Source of the DNA: JANQIV01 sp050117315
GTDB lineage: Bacteria > Bacteroidota > Ignavibacteria > Ignavibacteriales > Melioribacteraceae
Direction: 5' to 3'
DNA: 64,000 nt
NCBI GenBank assembly: GCA_050117315.1
Contig: JASFMY010000010.1
Span: forward strand, 1 to 64,000
The position numbers and the translations under genes are program-made. This document shows, piece by piece, positions 47,049 to 56,818 of the stretch (position 1 is its first letter; every line of letters begins with the position of its first letter). The notes under the pieces were generated by a model, which worked only from the letters and a program-made list of their open reading frames with translations, ran no database searches and was not told where the DNA came from.

Positions 47049-48878
47049 TCATTTTTGATCTTTTAATACCGATACTCTTTCAACCAAAGTTAAAAATTCA
47101 CTTCTGTAACCAAACTCATCTTTGCCGATTGCTGATTTAGCTAAACTGGAAATCGAATTTAAATTTGTGCTCCCTTTATATTCTGAATCGCGTAAGAACA
47201 TAGCAAACTCCGCTACCGCAGCAGAAAATCTAAAATTATCGGAAGATTCGTCAATCGCAATTAGATCATCTTTCAAGACTTTTGAAATTTCTTTACTCCT
47301 ATTTCCGTCCGGTTCTTTATAGCGAATCCTAACGGTTAGTACTTCGTCGGAATTTAATGCGTCATCTTTTATTTTAGTTTCAGTGTATTTTGATTCGAAA
47401 TTTTTTATATACTCTTCATCTGCCGGGACGACTTCGTATAACGCGGTAACTGTATGCCCTGCGCCTATTTCACCTGCGTCTTTTTTGTCATCTACAAAGT
47501 CCTCGTCCTGCAATTCTCTGTTTTCATAACCTATTAGCCTGTAAGATTTTATTTTTGCCGGGTTAAATTCAACTTGAATTTTTACATCCTTTGCAATAGT
47601 GAACAAGGTTGACTGCAACTCATTAACAAATACCTTTTTGGCTTCGAGAATATTATCAATATATGCATGATTTCCGTTTCCTTTATCGGCAAGTTCCTGT
47701 AAACGGTCGTCTTTATAATTTCCCATACCGAAACCGAGCACGGTCAGAAATATTCCTTCTTCTTTTTTCCCTTCAATAAATCTTACTAACTCAGAGGTAT
47801 TTGAAATACCAACATTAAAATCCCCGTCGGTTGCTAAAATTACCCGATTGTTGCCTTCTTTTATAAAATTTTCTTTTGCAACTTTATAAGCAAGCTGAAT
47901 ACCTGCGCCGCCTGCTGTAGAGCCGCCGGCTTCCAGTTTATCCAGTGCATTGATAATTGTTTGCTTTTCCGAACCTTTTGTAGGAGGTAAAACAAGTCCG
48001 GCATTTCCGGCATAAACAACCATTGAAATTTTATCTTCCGGCAATAATTGCTCAACCAACATCTTAAACGATCTTTTTAATAACGGAAGCTTTTTAGGAG
48101 ACTGCATCGAACCGGAGACGTCAAGTAAAAATACAAGGTTGCTTGGTTCCTGATTTTCTTTTGAAAGTTCTTTCCCTTTTAAACCTATGTTGATTAACCT
48201 GTTTTTTTCGTTCCATGGGCATTCACTGTACTCAATATTTATCGACAGCGGATCATTGCCCTCAGGCTGCTTGTAATCATAATTAAAATAATTTATAAAC
48301 TCTTCCGATCTCACTACATCGATATGGGGAATTTCATCCTGCATAATGAATCTTCTTGCATTTGAATATGATGCACCGTCAACATCTGCAGCAAAGGTTG
48401 AAAACGGATTTTTAATTACGTCCAGAAAACCGCTTTCTAAAATGTAATCATATTCCTCTGTGTTAAAATTTGGGAATCCCAGATCTTGCCTGGTAACCGA
48501 AAAATACATGTTGTTGCTTTTCTTCATCAGTGATTCATCAGCCACAATTTCAAGTGCCCCATATTCAACACTTTCTCCAATTAATTCAAAATTAAGCTTG
48601 GTTGTAAAGCCTTCTTTTACGATAACATTTTTTTTAACCGCCGTTTTATACCCGACATATCCGGCTTTAACTTCATATCTCCCGGGTGGTAAATTTTTAA
48701 TTTTGTAATAACCGTTGGCGTCGGTTGCACTTCCGAAATTTGTACCGGTTATTAAAACGTTTACGCCGATCAAAGGCTGCCTGGTGTCAAAATCAATAAC
48801 TCTGCCGCCAATTGACCCTTTTTCTTTTGCAAATAAAAGTGTAGACAAAAACAAAACTGAGATGATATACTTTTTCAT
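47049..48878 (-). CDS. YfbK-like von Willebrand factor A protein
   Basis: 609 residues. Signal peptide (1-17), carboxypeptidase-regulatory-like beta domain (about 22-105; GGRVIDFDTRQPLIGVNV), a YfbK-type N-terminal segment with FSTFAADVDGASYSNARRF, a VWA domain with the metal site DVSGSMQ (about residue 253) and LATDGDFNVG, and a C-terminal DUF3520-like region. Such proteins are exported and bind partners through a divalent metal; function unknown. Start ATG 48878 has AAGGGAG upstream. Confidence 0.9.
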   Translation of the reverse strand: MKKYIISVLFLSTLLFAKEKGSIGGRVIDFDTRQPLIGVNVLITGTNFGSATDANGYYKIKNLPPGRYEVKAGYVGYKTAVKKNVIVKEGFTTKLNFELIGESVEYGALEIVADESLMKKSNNMYFSVTRQDLGFPNFNTEEYDYILESGFLDVIKNPFSTFAADVDGASYSNARRFIMQDEIPHIDVVRSEEFINYFNYDYKQPEGNDPLSINIEYSECPWNEKNRLINIGLKGKELSKENQEPSNLVFLLDVSGSMQSPKKLPLLKRSFKMLVEQLLPEDKISMVVYAGNAGLVLPPTKGSEKQTIINALDKLEAGGSTAGGAGIQLAYKVAKENFIKEGNNRVILATDGDFNVGISNTSELVRFIEGKKEEGIFLTVLGFGMGNYKDDRLQELADKGNGNHAYIDNILEAKKVFVNELQSTLFTIAKDVKIQVEFNPAKIKSYRLIGYENRELQDEDFVDDKKDAGEIGAGHTVTALYEVVPADEEYIKNFESKYTETKIKDDALNSDEVLTVRIRYKEPDGNRSKEISKVLKDDLIAIDESSDNFRFSAAVAEFAMFLRDSEYKGSTNLNSISSLAKSAIGKDEFGYRSEFLTLVERVSVLKDQK

Positions 48879-49121
48879 TTTTCTCCCTTTTATTTTAGAG
48901 ATGTTGATTGAAGATATTTGTTGTACAGAGGAATTATTTATTTTGATTCCGCATACTTTATAAAAATTATTCCAGGTTAAAAATAAACTCTAAATTTTAT
49001 TCCTACAAAATTATATAAACATTACCATTTTGTTAATACTACAAAATCTGCTAAGTTAATTTATTGATTTTTCGTAATTTCATTTCTTTTAAAAACTCGA
49101 ATTTCAACTTAAGGAGTTACA

Positions 49122-51092
49122 ATGCAATTCAATTTAATAAAGAAAGAAGAATTTGATAAAATAAGATCCCTTGATATCGAATGGTCGAAAAAGATGCAGC
49201 TTCTTGCAGATATGACAAGATATAACACGCTCGTTGCAGTTAAAAAAGCCGGTTCCGGGCACCTTGGTTCCAGTCTTAGTGTTACCGATATTGTTACTTA
49301 TCTATATTTAAACGAAATGAACGTGTTTGATGTTGGTTTGGATTCGCCCGACCGCGATATTTACTTTTCATCCAAAGGACACGATGTTCCCGGTTTTTAT
49401 TCTTTTCTTTATGCAATAGGGATGATACCCGAAGAAAAATTATTAATGCTCAGAAGATTAAACGGACTCGACGGTCATCCTGAAGTGCGTCAGCCGGGAA
49501 TTGAAGCAAGTACAGGTTCTCTCGGAATGGGTATCTCAAAAGGCAAGGGAATGGCATGGGCTAAGAAATACAAAGGTTACAAAGGTCACGTTTATGTTGT
49601 AACCGGAGACGGTGAATTCCAGGAAGGTCAAATTTACGAAGCAATGCAGGCAACAGCTCATCAAAAAGTAAACAACCTTACAGTAATTATAGATCACAAT
49701 AAATATCAAACCGATATGCGTGTTGAAGACGTTAACAACATTGAAGATTTAGTGGCAAAAGGAAAAGCCTTCCACTGGCATGTTGAAAGAATTAACGGGC
49801 ATAATTACAACGCTTTAAAGGATACATTCACAAAACTTAAAAGCATTACGGATAAACCGAAGTTGATTGTTGCCGATACAATTAAAGGAAGAGGGGTTTC
49901 CTTTATGGAAAAACCGGACACAGAAACTGTTGCCGGGAAAATCTATTACAAATGGCATTCCGGGGCTCCGGCTGATGATGTTTATGTTCAAAGTTTGGGT
50001 GAAGTTTCAAAATTAATAAACGGCTTGACAGACGAATTGGGAATTGAAAGAATTAATATTCCGGTAAACGAAGCTACGGGCAAAGTATCTTCAAAAGGTA
50101 AAATGGAATTTGTAAAAGAAGCTTACGGCGAAGCTCTATTTGAACTGGGGAAAACAAATGAAAATCTTGTTGTAATTGACGGTGACCTTTCTGCCGATTG
50201 CGGTTTGAGGAAATTTGAATATGCTTATCCAAACAGATTCATTGAAAATGGGATTGCCGAACAAGATATGGCTTCAATGGCAGGTGGAATAGCGAGAATG
50301 GGATTGATTCCGGTTGTAAGTTCGTTCTCAAGTTTTCTTGCTGCAAGAGCTAACGAGCAGATTTATAACAACGCAGGTGAGAAAACAAAAATAATTTATA
50401 CATGTCACTTTACAGGTTTAATTCCCGCAGGTCCGGGTAAATCGCACCAAAGCGTGAGGGATATTTCTTTGTTTGCCGCTTTGCCTAATATGACAATCCT
50501 GCAGCCTTGTAACGCAGAGGAAACAAAGCAAGTTGTTGAGTACTGTGTAAACGAATCTAAAGAAAACTGTATGATCCGTTTGGTTATAGGTCCTTCGCCT
50601 GAAAAAATTGAACTGCCTGCTGATTATAAATTTCAGTTAGGAATTGGTGCTGAATTAACGGGTGGAGATGATGCAGTAATTATCGGCTACGGCCCCGTAA
50701 TGCTGCACGAAGCTTTGCTTGCTTCAAGATATTTAAAAGATACGGACTACGGTTTAAAAGTAGTAAACATGCCCTGGCTGAACAAAGTAAACACGGAATG
50801 GATTGTTAGCTTAACAAAGAATTATAATAAAATATATGTGCTCGAAGATCATTCGGTTATCGGCGGTTTAGGCGACAGAATAATGGATACACTTGTTCAA
50901 GCAAAAGCATTGGACGGAAAAGAATTTAGGAAAATAGGATTATTTGATTACCCCGAATGCGGAACACCGTGGGAAGTTTTAGCATTCCACGGGTTGGACG
51001 GAATGTCGCTTGCAAAATCGATCAGCGGTAATGAACATCTTGAAGAAGACTTGAAAGTAAGAGAAAAATATACTGACGAAGCACCCCAGTAA
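49122..51092 (+). CDS. tkt: transketolase
   Basis: 656 residues. The N-terminal TPP domain has GHLGSSLS, GSLGMGISKGKGMAWA and GDGEFQEGQIYEAM (metal/TPP site), the middle domain has ENGIAEQDMASMAGG and SFSSFLAARA, and a C-terminal domain with HSVIGGLGD closes it. It moves two-carbon units between sugar phosphates in the pentose phosphate pathway; a single-chain enzyme, not the split form. ATG 49122 is 8 bases after AAGGAG. Some 1-deoxyxylulose-phosphate synthase-like relatives share motifs, but length and order favour transketolase. Confidence 0.9.
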   Translation: MQFNLIKKEEFDKIRSLDIEWSKKMQLLADMTRYNTLVAVKKAGSGHLGSSLSVTDIVTYLYLNEMNVFDVGLDSPDRDIYFSSKGHDVPGFYSFLYAIGMIPEEKLLMLRRLNGLDGHPEVRQPGIEASTGSLGMGISKGKGMAWAKKYKGYKGHVYVVTGDGEFQEGQIYEAMQATAHQKVNNLTVIIDHNKYQTDMRVEDVNNIEDLVAKGKAFHWHVERINGHNYNALKDTFTKLKSITDKPKLIVADTIKGRGVSFMEKPDTETVAGKIYYKWHSGAPADDVYVQSLGEVSKLINGLTDELGIERINIPVNEATGKVSSKGKMEFVKEAYGEALFELGKTNENLVVIDGDLSADCGLRKFEYAYPNRFIENGIAEQDMASMAGGIARMGLIPVVSSFSSFLAARANEQIYNNAGEKTKIIYTCHFTGLIPAGPGKSHQSVRDISLFAALPNMTILQPCNAEETKQVVEYCVNESKENCMIRLVIGPSPEKIELPADYKFQLGIGAELTGGDDAVIIGYGPVMLHEALLASRYLKDTDYGLKVVNMPWLNKVNTEWIVSLTKNYNKIYVLEDHSVIGGLGDRIMDTLVQAKALDGKEFRKIGLFDYPECGTPWEVLAFHGLDGMSLAKSISGNEHLEEDLKVREKYTDEAPQ

Positions 51093-51130
51093 GATTAGTT
51101 AGCAAGTTTCAAGTTTACATGTTAAAGGTT

Positions 51131-51156
51131 AAGGCTGCTGTGGCAGCCTTTCTTAT
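51131..51156 (+). terminator. terminator after transketolase
   Basis: AGGCTGC-TGTG-GCAGCCT stem-loop followed by TTCTTATTT. Confidence 0.75.
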
Positions 51157-51303
51157 TTAACAAAATAATTAACCCAAATTCGTCATTAAGAATTGAAAGA
51201 GTATTAACAAGTTGCTCTAGAAATTCAGCATAGCTTGCGGTATTACCGGAATATTTATTAGGGGAAACGGAATTATAATCCAATGACATTAAGTGTAAAA
51301 AAT

Positions 51304-51332
51304 AGCAGCACAGATTTATAATCTGTGCTGCT
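51304..51332 (-). terminator. terminator after the cyanovirin-like gene
   Basis: AGCAGCACAGATT-TAT-AATCTGTGCTGCT is a perfect 13-bp stem with a 3-base loop. On the minus strand it is followed by ATTTTTTA, a strong rho-independent terminator 31 bases after the stop. Confidence 0.85.
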
Positions 51333-51363
51333 TCTGTGTAGTTCTAAACGCTTTAATTGTTAA

Positions 51364-51555
51364 TTAACAGCCATCAGGAGCCCATTTAAGTACTCCGTTA
51401 CAGTTAGCAATATCATATTTTAATTGACTTGTAGTCCATGAGCCGTCAGCTTTTTGTGTTTCTGCTTTGATAATGATTCTGCCTTCTTCTGCTGGTACTA
51501 CTTCAACATTTTTGCTTGTTCTTAAATAAGTTCCGGGAGGTATTTGGTCGGCCAT
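51364..51555 (-). CDS. small cyanovirin-N-like (CVNH) protein
   Basis: 63 residues. The pattern GTYLRTSKNVEVV, then GSWTTSQLKYDIANC and NGVLKW matches a single repeat of the cyanovirin-N homology fold, a sugar-binding domain. Two Cys are present (in IANC and the last residue), fewer than in cyanovirin-N. There is no signal peptide. The gene looks real: AAGGAG 7 bases upstream of ATG and a strong terminator after it. Single-repeat forms must dimerise or swap to make the full fold. Ligand and role unknown; the call rests on pattern resemblance. Confidence 0.65.
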   Translation of the reverse strand: MADQIPPGTYLRTSKNVEVVPAEEGRIIIKAETQKADGSWTTSQLKYDIANCNGVLKWAPDGC

Positions 51556-51900
51556 TTTTTACTCCTTGTTTAGTTAAAAAATCGTTTATATTATTTTAAT
51601 CCTGGAGAATCTTGGAGCGGATTACAAAATAATATAGTTTTTTAAAACCGATAATTCAAATAGTAAATATTTAATATAATTGGCTAAGCAAGCCTAAAGG
51701 TCATTTAACTACTGCCTTTTGGGGAGAGAATTCAAAAAAGACGAACGATGTTGAATGGCTGCATGTTTATGAAACATGCTTGATGTTTTTATTACAAAAA
51801 ATGGAAAAAGATATGAACCCATTTTAGGATGGTTAACAAACCTAATAATCACAGAGAGTGCAAAAGTTTGAGGTTGCTACCTAAAAAAATTCATAAAATA
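51556..51900. other. gap with a short orphan ORF remnant
   Basis: A 51-codon open frame (51675-51827, + strand; WLSKPKGHLTTAF...EWLHVYETCLMFLLQ) has no start codon, so it may be the tail of a lost gene. I recognise no family. The rest holds promoters for the CVNH gene. Confidence 0.3.
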
Positions 51901-53238
51901 TTAGTTCTTGTTGAGTCCATTTTTGGTCTCTAGCTTTTTCAAATTAACATTATCTGCTTTAAAAGAAAGAATCAAAAGAATTATGCAGCAAACCAGGCTT
52001 AACAATCCGGCAAGCTGATAATTATTTTCAATCTTATGGAGAAGACTGAAAAGGTAGGGCCCAATTGCGCTGCCTGCAACAATCCAGCTCATGCTGTAAC
52101 CGGATATTGCTCCTAGATGCGTTAAACCGTAATACCTTGGCCATGTAACGCTTGAGACCACGCCAAATAGTCCGCTTCCTATTCCGTTTCCTAAAATTAT
52201 TAAATAAACCGGTAAGCCCGGGCTCAGAAACCAGAGGCCCGTATTAGCTATTATCAATCCTATTAAGTTAACCATAAGCAGGTATTTCATTTTTATAAAA
52301 TCTGCAACATAACCGCTTACAAGCTGAAACGTTACAGCAATAACAGCTGACGGCAGGAATATCATTATTGCTTCTTCACGTTGCATCCCGGCGCCTTCAA
52401 AAATATCAACAATATGGAAGGTTATAGCAGTGATATATAAACCGTGCAAAAAGAATGATAAATTAAAAACCCAGAAACTGAATGTTGACCTTGCTTCACT
52501 TAATGTGTAATCTTTTATCGGCTGGAACGAAATTGATTTCTGCCTTTTGGAAATTATTTCTTTACCATCGGGTTTTAAACCGAATTCAAAAGGATTATCA
52601 CGGAAAGTGATAATTGCAAAAATCACGAATAATATTCCCACGATAAATGCAATAACCTGCCATGCGCCGTGCCAGCCGTAAATTGAAATTATCCAGTCAA
52701 AAATTCTCGGCGAATAAGAAAAGCCGAATGAAATTGCAATTCCCATAAACGCGCTGGCCATACCTCTTCTTTTTTCAAACCATTTCATAACCATATTTTT
52801 GGACGCCATAGTTAGTACGCCCTGTCCAAAAAATCTGACCGCAAAAAAACCTAAGACCAATAAAACAAATACAATAACCTCTGTATGGCTGTTACCGAAT
52901 ATTGATTCAGCTAGTGATAGTGTAACATTGACTTCCGACAAATAAAACAAGGCTAGACCGAGACAGAAACCCGCCAGCACGGAAGTAACACGTGCTCCGA
53001 AACGGTCAAAAAACTTCCCGGCATAAGTAAGTATAAAAGAACTTGACAGGGTACCTATCAGATATGCCAGGCTCAAATTTTCGCGGGCAATGTTTAAATC
53101 ATCAATTAAAAAGTCGGTGAATACGGAAATCCCAACGGTTTGTCCGGGTGAACTCATTATTACTCCCACGGTTCCGCTGAAGAGAATCATATATCCGTAA
53201 AAAAAAGGGAATTTGTTTACAATACTTTTGTTCTGCAT
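51901..53238 (-). CDS. MFS transporter
   Basis: 445 residues with 12 predicted membrane segments. GTVGVIMSSPGQTVGISVF in helix 1, the loop GKFFDRFGARVTSVLAG between helices 2 and 3 (MFS motif A) and FFAVRFFGQG support a major facilitator of the oxalate/formate or monocarboxylate type. Substrate unknown. No ribosome binding site is strong before ATG 53238. Neighbours give no clue. Confidence 0.88.
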   Translation of the reverse strand: MQNKSIVNKFPFFYGYMILFSGTVGVIMSSPGQTVGISVFTDFLIDDLNIARENLSLAYLIGTLSSSFILTYAGKFFDRFGARVTSVLAGFCLGLALFYLSEVNVTLSLAESIFGNSHTEVIVFVLLVLGFFAVRFFGQGVLTMASKNMVMKWFEKRRGMASAFMGIAISFGFSYSPRIFDWIISIYGWHGAWQVIAFIVGILFVIFAIITFRDNPFEFGLKPDGKEIISKRQKSISFQPIKDYTLSEARSTFSFWVFNLSFFLHGLYITAITFHIVDIFEGAGMQREEAIMIFLPSAVIAVTFQLVSGYVADFIKMKYLLMVNLIGLIIANTGLWFLSPGLPVYLIILGNGIGSGLFGVVSSVTWPRYYGLTHLGAISGYSMSWIVAGSAIGPYLFSLLHKIENNYQLAGLLSLVCCIILLILSFKADNVNLKKLETKNGLNKN

Positions 53239-53351
53239 GAATTTCTATATAATCCCAAAAAATAAGACGGCAATATAGCAAAGAATAATTGATTTCTTAT
53301 TTTAAGAAATTATAATTTTACTAAATACACCCGCTACTCGAGATAGAAATC

Positions 53352-53386
53352 AAAACCGTTTCTCCGGTCCTTTAGATAACGGTTTT
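53352..53386. repeat. AAAACCGTT dyad
   Basis: Perfect 9-bp stem AAAACCGTT (53352-53360) / AACGGTTTT (53378-53386) with a 17-base loop, in the region upstream of the MFS gene. Confidence 0.45.
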
Positions 53387-53515
53387 AAAATTTTAATATC
53401 ATTTCAACCAACGAGTTTCTTTAAAATGGAAATAATAAGTGTTGGTAGCTTATTGTTTTAGAATGCTTTTAAGGTTGAATGTTTGAGAATGTTATATAAA
53501 TTTTTATTGCCAATC

Positions 53516-53577
53516 AATTTTGCAGAAACTCTTTTATAAAAATGGATTCCCGATAATCCGCGCGGAATTCGGGAATG
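53516..53577. repeat. fragment of the TTTGCAGAAACTCT element family
   Basis: AATTTTGCAGAAACTCT (53516-53532) is the end sequence of the 143-bp element, joined to a different palindrome, ATTCCCG...CGGGAAT. Confidence 0.55.
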
Positions 53578-53605
53578 ACACGGCACTTCATCCCTGTAAA
53601 AAGAA

Positions 53606-53825
53606 AAAGTATAGGGCTTAGAGTCAAAAAGTATAGACTATAAAGAGAGAAAGTATAGCCTGCAAATAGCAAAAGTATAGCCTGCAAATAGTAAAAGTAT
53701 AGCCTATAAAGGGAGAAAATATAGCCTGTAAATAGTAAAAAAACAGCCTATACATTTACCAAACCAAATCTATACATTTACTAAACCAAGGCTATAAATT
53801 TTCAAAACCAAACCCGTATATTTAA
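53606..53825. repeat. 22-bp tandem array, ten degenerate units
   Basis: Ten units of exactly 22 bases, e.g. 53650-53671 and 53672-53693 (AAAGTATAGCCTGCAAATAG plus two bases). The first units share AAAGTATAGCCT; later ones drift to AAACCAAATCTATACATTT. Related segments AGGGCTTAGAGTC and AGGGCTTAGACTC mark the two ends. No coding frame. See the finding. Confidence 0.85.
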
Positions 53826-53840
53826 AATTAGTAGGGCTTA

Positions 53841-53880
53841 GACTCAGGAACCCGAAGGAGATTAACGGGAACCTGAGTGA
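53841..53880. repeat. CTCAGG hairpin after the array
   Basis: CTCAGGAACCCG and CGGGAACCTGAG form a hairpin with a two-base internal mismatch, about 15 bases after the tandem array. Confidence 0.5.
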
Positions 53881-53955
53881 CGGGCGAACAGCATACTAAC
53901 TGTCTGAGGAATGGGACAGGTAAACCCAGATTATGCAATAGTGAAAGAAGGAGTT

Positions 53956-54103
53956 TATACACAAGCCAAATTGGTTTTGGGATTTTACCATAAAGTCCTC
54001 TCTTTTTAAGACCTAAAGGCCGTACGAGACTTTGGGAGGCGGGGAGGATTTAGGTGAGTTCTAAATAAAAACTAAATCCCAAAACCAATTTGCAACAAGT
54101 ATA
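53956..54103. repeat. MITE-like element, copy C (inverted)
   Basis: 148 bases, reverse orientation to copies A and B: it begins TATACACAAGCCAAATTGG and ends with the complement of TATACTTGTTGC. It carries the same central insert as copy B. Confidence 0.88.
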
Positions 54104-54640
54104 ATTACATTAACACATTGTTCGAAACAAAAAAATATGGAACGGGAGGGGCATTTTATGTAGCCAAAAGAAAGGATCGCAATGAATGGGGGGCAGTGAC
54201 GGCAGTACAATCGCGATCGTAGAGGTCGTAAATTCTGCATTCCCTATAATTGTTACATTAAAGGTTTATGATATATACTGCTCGGGAAAGATGAGCAAAA
54301 TACAAATGTACAAACGCTGCCCGGAGGAGTGGTGAAGGAAAATACAAATGTACAAACAATATCCCTCTGGGCAATGATTCACCTGGACGAGACAAAATCC
54401 GGGAATTTTTACATGGACGGTTGCCGGAATAATAGACGACAACAATACTATGGTTACAAATAGGATGACATAATTCTGTAAAAGATAATTTTGATACTGT
54501 TCTTTGCATGACAAAAACCATTTTTCAGTAGAAAATTAAATGAAGATGAGGCATATTGATATATAGGTTTTATGCTAAAAGATGGTTGTTCAGTCCATGT
54601 TAGAACAAATACCAATTCCAAATAAAGATCGGGTAACAAA
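54104..54640. other. gap with small repeats before GH97
   Basis: No supported gene. AAAATACAAATGTACAAAC occurs twice (near 54296 and 54340). A short frame just right of the MITE (ETKKYGTGGAFYVAKRK, to about 54219) may be a remnant. Confidence 0.35.
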
Positions 54641-56644
54641 ATGAATAATCACAATTTTACACAATTAAGGAAAATTAAAACACTTCTTGCCGGTATATTC
54701 TTTGTATTTATTTGCACAGCCGGGATTGCAAAAAGCCAGAATCAAAAAATGTACGAAGTCCAGTCACCGGACGGTACGATTAAGCTGCTTGTAAATGCCG
54801 GTACCGGGATTACCTATTCCGTATTCGTCGATGGGAAAGAAATTGTTGAACCATCTGCAATTTCCATGAATATTGGCGGGAACAGTATACCGGGTGAAAA
54901 CCCCGCTGTAGAAGATATTCAGAGAAAAGAAATCCGTGAACAAATTAAACCTGTAGTGCCTGAGAAGTTTGCAGTTATCGAAAACCATTGCAACGAACTG
55001 TCTGTAAACTTTGCCGAAAGTTATTCCGTTATTTTTCGGGTTTATAATAATGGTGTTGCATATCGCTTTAAAACAAATTTTGATAAGAATATTAAAGTTA
55101 TCTCAGAGCAAGCAGAATTTAATTTCGCGGGATCAAATCATATTTATTTATCCGAAGAAAAAGATTTTTTTTCGCATAATGAAGAATCTTACCAATATTT
55201 GCAGCTCGATACTTTGGAAAGCGGGATACTGTCAAGTTTACCTGTTTTGGTTGAAACCGCCGGCCCAAAGGTGTTAATTGCCGAGAGTTCATTGCGGGAT
55301 TATCCCGGGATGTGGCTTAAAACCTGGGGAGGAAATAAACTAAATGCTGCCTTTCCGCAATTTGCACTTGAAAGCAGTGCACTCCCGGACTCTGACCGTG
55401 ATGTACCGGTTACAAAGTATGCCGACTTTATTGCCAAGACAAATGGCAACAGAAGCTTCCCATGGAGAATTATTGCAATTGCAAAAAAAGATGCTGATCT
55501 CATCACGAACCAATTAGTTTACCAGCTAGGGGAAGAATTGCAGATAAAGGATCCATCATGGATAAAACCGGGAAAGGTTGCATGGGATTGGTGGAACGCG
55601 AACAACATTTACGGGGTAGATTTTAGAGCAGGCATAAATACTGAAACGTATAAGTATTATATCGATTTTGCTTCTAAATATGGCATTGAGTATATAATAC
55701 TTGACGAAGGCTGGTATAAGCTGGGAAACCTTCTTGAAGTCGTACCGGAAATGGATGTTGAAGAAATCATAGCCTACGGAAAGGGAAAAAATGTAAAAAT
55801 TATTCTCTGGGTAGTTTGGAAAACACTTGACGAACAACTTCAAACAGCGTTGGACCTATTTGAAAAATGGGGGGTAGCCGGTATCAAAGTCGACTTTATG
55901 CAGCGCGACGATCAGGAAGTAGTGAACTACTACTGGAAAATTGCCGAAGAAGCCGCTAAACGGAAAATGCTTGTTGATTTTCACGGAGCTTATAAACCTT
56001 CTGGATTACGCCGGGCTTATCCGAATGTAATTACCCGTGAAGGAGTAAAAGGGTTGGAACACAATAAATGGAGCGAAGACATTACACCGTCACACAATCT
56101 GACGCTGCCTTTTATACGTATGGTACCGGGTCCTATGGACTATACCCCGGGAGCAATGGTTAATGCCCAGCCCGATAATTTTGGGGTAATTTTCAACCGC
56201 CCGATGAGTATGACTACACGGGCGCATCAAGCAGCTATGTATGTTGTCTATGAAAGCCCGCTGCAAATGATGGCAGATAACCCGTCAAACTATTTGAGAG
56301 AACAGGAGACGGCGGAATTTATTTCGAGAATACCGACTACGTGGGAAGACACCCGTGTTCTGGAAGCTGAAGTTGGAGAATATCTTATCCTTGCAAGGAA
56401 GAACGGAAGCAACTGGTACATTGGCGCTATGACAAATGAAAAAGCAAGAGAGTTCACAATTGAGTTGTCATTCCTGGATAACGATAATTATTCGGCAGAA
56501 ATTTTTGAAGACGGAATTAACGCAGACCGCTACGCAAGCGATTACCTAAAAGATAGCCGGTCGGTTTCAAAAGAAAATTCTATAAAAATTAAAATGGCGC
56601 CCGGCGGCGGATGGTCTGCTATATTGACTCCGTCTTCTAAATAG
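54641..56644 (+). CDS. glycoside hydrolase family 97 enzyme, secreted
   Basis: 667 residues. Signal peptide (about 1-32), N-terminal beta-sandwich (about 35-290), catalytic barrel (about 300-560) with AWDWWNANNIYGVDF, IILDEGWY, GIKVDFMQRDDQEVV and MLVDFHGAYKPSG, and a C-terminal beta domain. GH97 includes retaining alpha-galactosidases (Asp nucleophile) and inverting alpha-glucosidases such as SusB (Glu). The Asp in KVDFM and the Glu in REGVKGLE are both present, so the mechanism is not settled by eye. Calcium dependence is usual. It stands alone, without SusCD genes. Confidence 0.93.
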   Translation: MNNHNFTQLRKIKTLLAGIFFVFICTAGIAKSQNQKMYEVQSPDGTIKLLVNAGTGITYSVFVDGKEIVEPSAISMNIGGNSIPGENPAVEDIQRKEIREQIKPVVPEKFAVIENHCNELSVNFAESYSVIFRVYNNGVAYRFKTNFDKNIKVISEQAEFNFAGSNHIYLSEEKDFFSHNEESYQYLQLDTLESGILSSLPVLVETAGPKVLIAESSLRDYPGMWLKTWGGNKLNAAFPQFALESSALPDSDRDVPVTKYADFIAKTNGNRSFPWRIIAIAKKDADLITNQLVYQLGEELQIKDPSWIKPGKVAWDWWNANNIYGVDFRAGINTETYKYYIDFASKYGIEYIILDEGWYKLGNLLEVVPEMDVEEIIAYGKGKNVKIILWVVWKTLDEQLQTALDLFEKWGVAGIKVDFMQRDDQEVVNYYWKIAEEAAKRKMLVDFHGAYKPSGLRRAYPNVITREGVKGLEHNKWSEDITPSHNLTLPFIRMVPGPMDYTPGAMVNAQPDNFGVIFNRPMSMTTRAHQAAMYVVYESPLQMMADNPSNYLREQETAEFISRIPTTWEDTRVLEAEVGEYLILARKNGSNWYIGAMTNEKAREFTIELSFLDNDNYSAEIFEDGINADRYASDYLKDSRSVSKENSIKIKMAPGGGWSAILTPSSK

Positions 56645-56699
56645 AAAACAGGCTTCTAAAATGGAAGTCTTATCGGGCTTCATAAAAATCTGATGATAA

Positions 56700-56737
56700 A
56701 CCGGGTTAAGAAATTACGGTGTTTGTATTAACCCGGT
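56700..56737 (+). terminator. terminator after GH97
   Basis: ACCGGGTTAA (56700-56709) pairs perfectly with TTAACCCGGT (56728-56737), followed by ATTTAAAAA. Confidence 0.6.
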
Positions 56738-56818
56738 ATTTAAAAACTCCGTAGGTATCTTATTTTATAAAATGTTAGTTGTTTTTATTAACGTTCAATA
56801 AATATTAAAATCATTTGT

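Noticed and set aside
53606..53825. Possible CRISPR array
   Set aside because: Units are 22 bases without unique spacers and drift in sequence; no cas gene is present.
53841..53990. Possible structured RNA or attC-like site after the tandem array
   Set aside because: Only one imperfect hairpin is seen, with no integrase and no known RNA consensus.
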